64,000 bases of DNA. It comes from Ostrinia nubilalis (lineage: Eukaryota > Arthropoda > Insecta > Lepidoptera > Crambidae). Below, one piece after another: positions 55,651 to 64,000 of this stretch. The notes beneath the pieces are model-generated. The model did not search any database and was not told where the DNA came from. It saw only the letters and a list, made by a program, of their open reading frames with translations. The position numbers and the translations under genes are program-made. The stretch is from positions 5,890,001-5,954,000 of the forward strand of contig NC_087118.1 in NCBI RefSeq assembly GCF_963855985.1, in the 5' to 3' direction. Position 1 is the first letter of the stretch. Every line of letters starts with the position of its first letter.

Positions 55651-57590
55651 GCCGAAGGAAAGCTCGATTACCACTGACTGACTCACTCACTCACTGATCA
55701 GGGGTATTTTTGGGGTATTTATAGGGGAGAGGGGTAAAATTGTTGGTGTTTGTTTTAAACTAGATTTTTTGACTGACAGCTTTACCACATTTTTTGAACC
55801 AAAAAACATCAACTTTTTTGTTTTTGGTCCTGAATTTTTTCTTTTTTGGTGGTTTGTTGGGGTTGCCAAAATGTGTTAAAAATGTGAGAAAAAAACGGAA
55901 AAACAAAATGGCCGCGCCGCCATCTTGGATTGAAAACGCGATTTCAGGGGTATTTTTGGGGAGGTGTCATTCCGAGATGCGCAATTGTTTTTGAAAATTT
56001 CTTTTCTATATTTGTGATATGCATAGTCTTCTTGAGAGCCACATTCACAGATTATCAAAAAACAAGATGGCGGCTGAGCCGTCGGCCATTTTGTTGCGAT
56101 CAAAAAATTCCCAAACTTTGACACGAATTTTCCGGTAGATGGCGACACCGGAGTGGGTACAATGTTCCGGGCGATTGTTGGTCTGTTATTCGAGTGTTGC
56201 CATGAATCGGAAAAAACTACCATTTTGGATGAAAATTTTCCACCACGGCCCCGGATAGTAGAAAATGGAAATTTCCAGAAATTCCAATTCTGGTGACATT
56301 TGGGGACCCGAATGACATTTCACCATTTTTATCAAAAAAGCCTGGCAACACTGAAAGTCTTTAAAGTTAAGGACAGACAGAAGGAGTCATGGCAGAAAAA
56401 AAATAAAAATGACGTTTGGTCGGATATACGACCCAGATAATGGGAAAAATGGCGGAGGCGTGGGCGGCCATTTTGTAAAAAGTTGAAAATTTCGAAATTT
56501 TGGAATCCATTTTTCGAGTAGTTGGCAACACTTTGGAAAGTCGAGTTGTATGGGGCGTTTGTGTGTCTTGTCGAGCGGATTTGCTTGGGTGAACAAATTT
56601 CTCCAGTGTTGCCACAATTTGGGAGATTTGGTCCAAAAATGTCGAATGTAGAAATAACGACTTCCGGCCAAAAATTTGGATGACGCCTCCTGCAAAGGGG
56701 TCTTGCAAATGACATTTGACCATTTTCATCTCGATCACCTGGCAACACTGGAAGTTATGGGGAAAAGTATTTTTTGCGACATGGGTGTCTTTAAAGTTAA
56801 GGACGGACAGAAGGAGTTATGGCAGAAAAAGTCTGAAAATGGGGTTTAGTCGGTTATACGACCCACATTATAGAAAAAATCCGAAATATCAGAAAATCAA
56901 AATGGCGACCGAGTGCGCGGCCATTTTGTAAAAAGTTTCAGATTTTTTATTTTTCCAATGCTTTTTTCGGGTAGTTGGTAACATCTGGGAAAGTCGAATT
57001 GTATGTGTGTTTTGTCAAGAGGTGTCGCTTGGGTAACGAAGTTTCACCAGTGTTGCCATATTTTGGGAGATTTGGTCAAAAAAAATTTAAAAAATGTAAA
57101 TAATGAGTTCCGGTCAAAAATTTGAATGTGAACTCGTGCAAAGTAATCCTAAAAAGGTTATTTGACCATTTTCTTCTCGATTACCTGGCAACACTGGAAG
57201 CTATGAGAAAGAGTATTTTTTGCGACATGGGTAGGTATCTTTATAGTTAAGGAACGGACAGATGGAGATATGGCAGAAAAAATCTAAAAATGGTGTTTGG
57301 TCAGTTATATGACCCTAATTATTAGAAAAATAAAAAATCATGGCAAAACAAGATGGCGGCGGAGCAAGCGGCCAATTGGTAAAAAGTTTCATTTTTCTGA
57401 TCTCGGTAAACTTAGAGAAAAAGTAAAAATGGGGTTCGGTGCGGAAAGTAGTCCAGATCAAAAAAAAAATACAAAATTTTGAAAATCCAAGATGGCCGCC
57501 AAGCTGTCAATCGCTTTCGTAACCGAACTAAATTCTCGATACAAATTGTATACAGGAGCTTACTAAGGCGAGACCCAAGGCCGAACGATA
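55651..57590 (+). mobile_element. Helitron-like element, array copy 3, degraded 3' end
   Basis: It is collinear with copies 1 and 2, with small deletions (for example near 56280 and 56445). The ATGGC motif recurs at 56065, 56446, 56900 and 57351. It fades near 57590 (GGCGAGACCCAAGGCCGAAC), a diverged form of the GGCCGAAGGCC repeats. No CTAG end was found. Confidence 0.75.
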
Positions 57591-57599
57591 GTTCAAAGA

Positions 57600-57850
57600 A
57601 CGAAAATCGCCACACTGAAAACCAGCGTCGTGGCCTCCCTCACCGGGGGCCACGGAATATGCTGAGTGGGGTCCCATTGCGATGGACATCGCTGTGCGAC
57701 AGGGTGGCACTGCTCAGTTTACTTTCACTTTCATTGTACATGTTTTATGTCACCTAACTATGTGTTATTTACTTTTTTTTTCTATTATTTACATCTTTTG
57801 TCTTCTGTGATGTCCATGGCAATAAATGTTTCTTTCTTTCATTCTTTCCA
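57600..57850 (+). other. Probable 3' end of an unidentified LINE or SINE
   Basis: A GC-rich part with CACCGGGGGCCACGGAATAT leads to a non-coding part ending GTCCATGGCAATAAATG and TTTCTTTCTTTC. A polyadenylation-like AATAAA with a simple tail suggests a retroposon end. The family is unknown. Confidence 0.35.
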
Positions 57851-58064
57851 TAAATGTAATTTTAATATTTAAGACAGGACTGCAGCCCAGTGTTATAAGA
57901 ATATTACTTGCGCATATAGCAGCTATTTCCACAAAGTTTTATTGCTATCTAAAAAGAAATATCAGTTAGGAGAAAAATTTCGAATGGAAAATGTCCACAG
58001 GAAATTAAATAGATTTCTTAAAAAAATTTAGTATTGTTAGTTAGGAGGTATATTGGCACTTTAC

Positions 58065-58440
58065 CATTGGTATGTATTCTAATCATGCCGACAAAGTAAT
58101 AAAACAAAACTTAAAAAAAAATTTTTTAGGGTAGCTTCCCTATATAAAGTGGGGATTTTTTTTTCATCTTCTACCCCATCTGTGGGGTATCGTTGGATAG
58201 GTCTTTTATAATGGCTTAGGGGTTTCTAAGACTATTTTTTTATTTTAACGGATCCCGTTTGCAAAATATTAAAGTAGCACTTTATTGAAGCCAATTTTTG
58301 TTCGAGTAACTTAGGGCGTCCCCCCATTAAAAGTGTTAAGATGAAGTACTAATTGCTTGCTTCAGAAATATATTGCGGTAACGACGGGCAACTACGGAAC
58401 CCTACACTGCGCGTGGCACGACACGAACTTGGTTAACTGG
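58065..58440 (+). repeat. Dispersed repeat shared with 23945-24470
   Basis: AGGGTAGCTxCCCTA, TTTTTTTTCATCTTCTAC, CCAATTTTTGTTCGAG and ACTACGGAACCCTACACTGC occur in the same order in both places. The other copy lies in the MITE of the RTE LINE. Confidence 0.8.
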
Positions 58441-59057
58441 TTTATATCTATAGATTAGAGGGCAGTGCGTTTAATTACACTAAGGGTAGTTTCACAGGAC
58501 GGCTCCGGAGGTACCAGTGGCGAGTGGTGGAGGCTGTCTAGGCATAGTGACTGCGACATTGGGTAGCATGGTCATTTGCCAACCGGATGACACTAGCATT
58601 GACGGGCTACGGGTCATAATACCGCTCCAGAAAGCCCACTTAGGTAGGTAACGACCATTTTCTGCCGGCTGTAGTCTTCCACATGACCAATCGACTTCTT
58701 CATCCCCTGCCCTTTTAATAGGCCTCGAACAGTGACCACCAGGACAATACATTCATGCCGCACACTGAAAGCCGAAGGCGTAATGACGTTTTCCTTGTGT
58801 GAGACCGAATAGGGACCGCTGACGAATGTTTGAAGCACACGCCAATACTCCTGGTAATGTCCCGCGTTCTCAACTCATATGGTCCTACCCATCTGGCAGG
58901 GTGATAAGCCCCACCACATGGGAGCAGCCCTTGTGGGTAGTTATATTCTACACATTTTTATAGATTTTAATTCTTATTATTTCTCAAGCAAGAATCAGTA
59001 ACTTGTACATAGGTTATAGGTATTTGTGCGAGGCAACGAGCGCGCATTATGAAATAA
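58441..59057. other. No recognised gene
   Basis: Minus-strand frames of 74-86 codons exist at 58492-58838 but match no family known to me. The block is more GC-rich than its flanks and may be part of an unidentified repeat. 58940-59057 is AT-rich. Confidence 0.35.
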
Positions 59058-59110
59058 CTAGCGGCCTCCCGCGACTTCGTACGCGTGGATCTCGTTTTAC
59101 CCCCTTTACG
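59058..59110 (-). mobile_element. Helitron 3'-end fragment
   Basis: CTAGCGGCCTCCCGCGACTT and CGTACGCGTGGATCTCG match the 3' ends of the Helitrons at 6311 and 13874. Only about 50 bases remain. Confidence 0.7.
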
Positions 59111-59192
59111 GAAAATTTCTTTTAGCCATCTCACTAGCTTTTGTGTATTATAAATTGTAGTTATTAATTAAATAAATAAATATTATTGGATA

Positions 59193-59741
59193 TACAGGGT
59201 GGAATTTTGTAATGCCACCTAGAGGAAAGTTTTTTTTTATGCTAGACAAGGCAGGTATTTGACCGCAATCGCACCTGGTGTTAAGTGAGATGCAGTCTAG
59301 GATGGTACATATCAGTAAGTACTCATAATACTGTAGATAGAAAATTTTACTGAAAGAAAACATTTCTTTGTTTTTGAAAAGAAAGAGAACTGCATTGAAA
59401 GATTTTCGAAAATTGTCTACCATACCATACAATGTATTCTGTACATAAATAAAATAATTTAAGATTTCATGGTTTTCATTTCATTTGATTTATCAAGTTT
59501 GTTAAAGAGATTTCATCCTTATACTTAACCCTAACAATTGATGCAATAAAAATACAGGTTGTAATTTTTAATAGATTTCAGTTGGTTTGATTCTGGGTGT
59601 GGCAAGAAAATGTTTGTAAATCTTTGAATGTACTTCTATTTCTTTTCAAAAATAAAGGAATGTTTTCTTTGAGAAAAAAGTTCTATCTACAATATTAAAA
59701 GTACTTTCCCTCCAGGTGGCATTATAAAATTCCACCCTGTA
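59193..59741. mobile_element. MITE with TACAGGGTGGAATTTTGTAA ends
   Basis: The left end TACAGGGTGGAATTTTGTAA and the right end complement (59703-59741) pair with few mismatches, including GTAATGCCACCTAGAGG. The left flank is TA; the right flank is TT, so one may be mutated. About 550 bp; the ORF at 59148-59432 is not meaningful. Confidence 0.8.
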
Positions 59742-60241
59742 TTGCGCCATCCAGTCCCAAAATAATTTTTAAAAATATAAAGAACAGGACTTACTAAAGT
59801 ACTTACTCGTATTATTATGACATTTGTTGAAACTAAATGTGGTAAGTATTGCCTACTTACTACTAAATTAAGTTAGTGTTATAGTACTTCATTACACAAA
59901 GAAAACATCTCTAAGAAAAAATCTGGATATGAAAAACCTACACACAGCAAAATTCTAACAGTAAGAAGGATAAAAGTATTTACTTAATAATTTATTTGAT
60001 GCATTTTTCTGTAAAAGTAAGATTTTATGCACAAGAGCCAAACAAACAAGTTTAAGCTTGTAAAGAACTTCCAAACCTATTATTATGTAGAATAAGTTCT
60101 TAAAAGTGACATAGTATTTAAAAGTTTTCATCTATTTTTATTTATGAAAATAGCCTTGTCTCCGTCTGTATCATTACCATCAAAATATTACTATTATTTT
60201 GAACTCCATTAACATTGATGATTGATTGATACACTTTATTA
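59742..60241. other. AT-rich stretch, no gene seen
   Basis: No coding sequence, repeat or RNA structure could be supported here. Confidence 0.5.
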
Positions 60242-61293
60242 TACAGTGTGTCCGGGCTTGTAGTGATCAAACTTTAAGGGCGAAATCTAGGGACAATTTT
60301 ATCGATAAAAGTACTTCAAATTTGGGGCTTGACCCATTTATCGCAAAATTACAAGGATTTAAGTTTTTAATTTTTAGTTTTCACCTCTTCCTTCAAAAAC
60401 AAGTAAAAGCGTGGGTAGTTTAACATTAATAAGCAAATATTTTATATCATGCGATAGCCAATAAAATTGTGTATTAGTAGAAATAGAAAACAGACACAAG
60501 TTTCATACATTTTATGGGAGTAAGAATGGATTTAATTAGAAAAATACATGACTTTTTTCACTTCTTTTTCAGTTATTTTCCAATACAAGAAAAACCAGGT
60601 CGTTAAAGTATGTTTTTTTTGCATTGTATTATTAGTATTTGAGCTATTCTACAAAACGAATGTAAATTTATTAGTCTACGTCTATTAGTTTCGACGTAAT
60701 TGTTGAACAAAGATACCCCTTCCCAGCCGCTTCCATAGCGCGTCGGAATAGGTTGTGTGATTCTTTCAGGCAGTGCATTTTCGCATGTTAGCAGCGCTAT
60801 GGAACCGGCTGGGAAGGGGTATCTTTGTTCAACAATTGCGTCGAAACTAATAGACGTAGACTAATAAATTTACATTCGTTTTGTAGAATAGCTCAAACAC
60901 TAAGAATACAATGCAAATAAAACATACTTTAACGACCTGGTTTTTCTTGTGTTGGACAATAACTGAAAAAGAAGTGAAAAAAATCATGTATTTTTCTAAT
61001 TAAATCCATTCTTACTCCCATAAAATGTATGAAACTTGTGTCTGTTTTCTACTTCTACTAATACATAATTTTATTGGCTATCGCATGATATAAAATATTT
61101 TCTTATTAATGTTAAGCTAACCACGCTTTCACTTGTTTTTGAAGGAAGAGGTGAAAACTAAAAATTAAAAACTTAAATCCTTTTAATTTTGCGATAAATG
61201 GGTCAAGACCCAAATTTGAAGTATTTTCGTCGATAAAATTGTCTATAGATTACGCCCTTAAAGTTTGATCACTACATGCCCGGACACACTGTA
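60242..61293. mobile_element. TA-flanked foldback element (two arms of about 500 bp)
   Basis: It starts TACAGTGTGTCCGGGCTTGT and ends in the complement; TA lies at 60240-60241 and 61294-61295. Almost the whole element is palindromic. The loop region (60725-60780) lies between GCCGCTTCCATAGCGC and AGCGCTATGGAACCGGC. No transposase is present. It can fold into one long hairpin when transcribed. Confidence 0.9.
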
Positions 61294-61620
61294 TATTTAC
61301 TTAGTTCAGTTGATAACATTCCTATATCATTTTTATCTCAACTTATTAGATATTTAATATTAATTAAAACCCAATGAATTTAAAACACTCATTTATTAAG
61401 AAGGCTTATTTAAAGATAATAATCAATTTATGTTCAATTAAATATTTTGGAATTATGAACAGTTTACTTTGGTTTGTTAAGATTTTATTAATTTTCATTA
61501 AATATTGGTTTTCCGGGACAAGTTGTACATCATTATTGATCACTTTAACATCTGAAAAGTAAAATATATAACTTTAATTAAATTGATAGATATTGTGCTT
61601 ACATTTTGTTGTAAACATTA
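61294..61620. other. AT-rich stretch, no gene seen
   Basis: The 61374-61562 frame is AT-biased and has no known domain. Nothing else can be supported. Confidence 0.5.
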
Positions 61621-61734
61621 AGGCTCAGTTGCATTACCTAACTTTGACCGTAACTTTAACGATAACTGGTGTTTTCTGAATGAAGTTTGATAGATTTTTG
61701 ATGTTTGTTATAGTAAGATGGTGCAACCCAGCCT
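61621..61734. mobile_element. Tiny MITE of 114 bp
   Basis: The ends AGGCTCAGTTGCATTACC and GGTGCAACCCAGCCT form imperfect inverted repeats, with TA on both sides. The AAGGCTGGGTTGCACCA type end is common in Lepidoptera. Confidence 0.65.
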
Positions 61735-62504
61735 TATAGTTAAACAATTTCATCAAAACTGTACAATACTTTTAGAGTGCAAGAGTAAAAAACATTCATC
61801 CTCAAAAACTTTGACCTCTTAAATATTATTGAATAATTAATAGTGCCATCAATTATCAAACGTTTCATAGTTATCATCAAGCATTACCTTACGCTGCAAT
61901 CACTATTCTCTTTATTTTACACAGGCAAAATATGCATAGAGTTAACGTAACAGTATCACATTGAAAACTCAGATATTGTTGTAATATTGTACAAGGCTTC
62001 TGTTACTATTATTTTTAAGATCACTTGTTTCAGCTATAGATTATTTCTTTGAGATATGTATGTAAGTAACTATTCTTATTAGATTTCATTCGAACAACAC
62101 CAACCAAATCAAAACAAACTTTTGTTTGACAGTTTGTCAAGAGGGGGGGGTGTAGGGACCATAGATTAGAGAGTGATAGGATGTTTCGTTCGGAAATTTA
62201 ATCAAAAGATTTTGAAACGTCAAAGGACAAAAATGTGAATTTTAACCCGTGTAGCGCCCTTCTGTCAAATTTTGTTTTGTACGACTGAAAAATTAAGGTC
62301 CCTCGAAAGTAGGTAAAAGTGGAGCAGGCATAATTTACTTTTATCTTTATGAGATAAAAATAATAATTTTTTAGCGTTGTGAATGTCATCATCATGTTTT
62401 TAAAAAAAAAACTTCTATTATGGATCGATCGAAAAGCGAAATTTTGGACAGCGTTTTTTTTTTTCACAACTTCTATTTTTTAAATTCATATTGATAGGTT
62501 ACGT
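61735..62504. other. AT-rich stretch with partial copies of the foldback arm
   Basis: From about 62415 to 62500 there is a diverged direct copy of the sequence at 62510-62590 (GGATCGA, GGACAGCG, CACAACTTCTATTTTTTAAA). Elsewhere I see no gene. Confidence 0.45.
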
Positions 62505-63176
62505 CACACTATGGATCGAAATTGCGATTTATGGACATAGCGATATTTTTCATAATTTCTATTTGAAAAAAATACCTATCGATACGTTACGTTATTCTGA
62601 TGAATATATGTCGTTAGATTTTCTCTAAAACCAATAGTTTGGTTGGAAAAAAATATTTTCCATTTTCGTTATATGGAATGAAATGGCTTGTTGACTATAA
62701 TCCTACACTATCAGCGCGCGCCTAAAGTTGCCCGTTCACAAGTTATGTGGTTCTGAAAAATGAAAAAAAAGTTAGTAAAAGTGACTTTTTTTGGAATATC
62801 TTTAAAGATTCAACGAAAATATAAAGATTCCATACGTTAACAATTTAAATTAACCTTAAATTACTGACAAATATTTAACTCATATTTTGGAACCTTGTAA
62901 CTTCTGAACGGGCAACTTTGGGCGCGCGCTGATAGTTTAGGATTATAGTCAACAAGCTATAGGCTTAGTCGAAATCGACCACTTTAAGTTTCATTCCATA
63001 CAACGAAAATGGCAAATATTTTTTTCCAGCCAAACTATTGATTTTAGAGAAAAACTTTTAACGACATTTATTCATCAGAATAACGTAAGTTACGTTCGAT
63101 AAGTATTTTTTTCAAATAGAAATTATGAAAGAAAAAAATCAATATGTCCATAAATCGCTATTTCGATCCATAGTAC
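62505..63176. mobile_element. Foldback element of the same family as the 16512-21346 arms
   Basis: Left arm 62505-62760 and right arm 62885-63176 are inverted repeats (ACTATGGATCGAAATTGCG and its partner; GTTGACTATAATCCTA). Each arm contains a block like ATTTATTCATCAGAATAACG and AATATTTTTTTCCAGCCAAA, as in the long repeats at 16690-16830 and 20965-21130. The central spacer is about 130 bp. No ORF is present. Confidence 0.8.
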
Positions 63177-63302
63177 GTCTTACTGATTAATTAATGTCAT
63201 TATCCCCTCAAGGATCAATAAGACCGGCGGCGGCTGCGCTGTTCATTACTTACAGTCATATAGATGAACTAATTTAAACTGAACCGTGTCACCAAACACA
63301 TT

Positions 63303-63400
63303 GACAGGGGGGCGCCACCATCATTTCAACTATATAGTTTCCAACGTGGCAAAAATCGGAACCAGCGATTCGGTATTGACGGTGGTGGCGCCCCCCTGTC
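63303..63400. repeat. 18-bp perfect hairpin arms
   Basis: GACAGGGGGGCGCCACCA (63303-63320) pairs exactly with 63383-63400, with a spacer of 62 bases. Weaker pairing continues outward (AAACTGAACCGTGTCACC against GGTGGGACAGTTCGTTTT). Likely a small MITE. Confidence 0.85.
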
Positions 63401-63409
63401 ACTGTCACG

Positions 63410-64000
63410 GGTGGGACAGTTCGTTTTAATTTATGTATATTACGTTACTTACCAGTTATTAATAATAATTACCGACAATCGAGGTAAAAGTAAGAAAGTA
63501 ATCACATTAATTTATCACTTACAAATATCTTAAAAGAGAACACCGGCTCGTGTACAGCGTGTACAGCAACACATTTTGAACGTTTTGATATCTTAATTAT
63601 ATTAATATAAATTAGTATAATGAGATTGGAATGTTTAAAATTTAAACGAACTGTTTAAAATTTAATAAATAGGTTTAGATGCGGCGGGGGTGGACCTTGG
63701 GCCAACCCTAAGCAGTTTATTTAATTTCATATATACGTGAATAATTTCTTTAATCACATTTACCAAATTATTCTTAATAACCGATTGTTATTAATCATTA
63801 TTTTTCTATCATAATTAATCATCATAATCAAATCAGATTAAATAAAATCTGAGTTGCGTTCTATATCCTTTAGAGCGCCATGGTCTTTTTTTAAATACAA
63901 AACGTTTAACATTTCCGTGCAATATTTCTTTGATAAAAATACTTATAGAAATGCTTTAGTTATTTTATGCGTATTTTTGCGATTGCCTAAAACCCTAAAT
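63410..64000. other. AT-rich stretch to the window edge, no gene seen
   Basis: Apart from a short GC patch (GCGGCGGGGGTGGACC near 63680), this is plain AT-rich sequence without an ORF or repeat that I can support. Confidence 0.5.

Noticed and set aside
51277..57360. A CRISPR-like or protein-coding reading of the 453-bp repeats
   Set aside because: The units are far too long for CRISPR repeats, the genome is eukaryotic and the short ORFs are not conserved in frame. They are Helitron-internal tandem repeats.
58492..58838. Short minus-strand coding genes near 58.6 kb
   Set aside because: Two overlapping frames of under 90 codons with no domain, no clear start context and no splice signals; left as unassigned sequence.

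Overview
The window is eukaryotic, arthropod-type and most likely lepidopteran DNA. It is AT-rich, holds no recognisable host gene, rRNA or tRNA gene, and is built almost entirely of transposable elements, most of them broken and nested in one another. The lepidopteran assignment is an inference. It rests on short Helitrons with CTAG ends and 5' starts of a kind I know from moths and butterflies, a GTGCGAGTCGGACTCGC repeat (25693), and a 3' tail reading CCATCAGGTGATCCGTC (44798).

Layout from left to right. 1-2334: the 5' half of a minus-strand BEL/Pao element. 2633-9100: a plus-strand LINE with a DUF4780-type ORF1, endonuclease, RT, RNase H and zinc finger, between 12-bp target-site duplications. 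It was hit by a 1635-bp MITE, which itself carries a 955-bp Helitron. 9771-25700: the remains of a gene for a DDE-like protein (FDLQ, SDSCSGQN and DSDHALIE motifs). Its possible 4.5-kb first intron holds palindromes, a GC-rich gag-only ORF and a Helitron. Its 3' end is split by a 4.8-kb long-inverted-repeat element (16512-21346) and by an RTE LINE (21472-25631), which carries its own 1-kb MITE. 26500-31872: a three-exon Tc1/mariner-type transposase gene (DD35E spacing) whose two introns are full of other repeats.

The right half starts with MITEs and a Helitron (31934-33428). A Ty3/gypsy element follows (33429-42094, minus strand, LTRs about 1% apart) with two internal insertions. After it come a second MITE copy, a possible orphan LTR, and a minus-strand Ty1/copia element (44438-48365) cut at its 5' end by an ATCT microsatellite. 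A 2.4-kb inverted-repeat element sits at 48459-50845. Then come three tandem Helitron-like copies (50846-57590) with an internal 453-bp repeat, and finally a series of foldback elements and MITEs to the right edge.

The parts work together only in the sense of a transposon nest: endonuclease/RT, integrase and transposase sources sit beside non-autonomous derivatives. The order of insertion can be read from duplications and split reading frames. No operon-like or defence-type host system is seen. The most unusual items are the split DDE-like gene, the Helitron array with regular YY1-like inverted motifs, the long-inverted-repeat family with several members in the window, and the GC-rich gag-only ORF.
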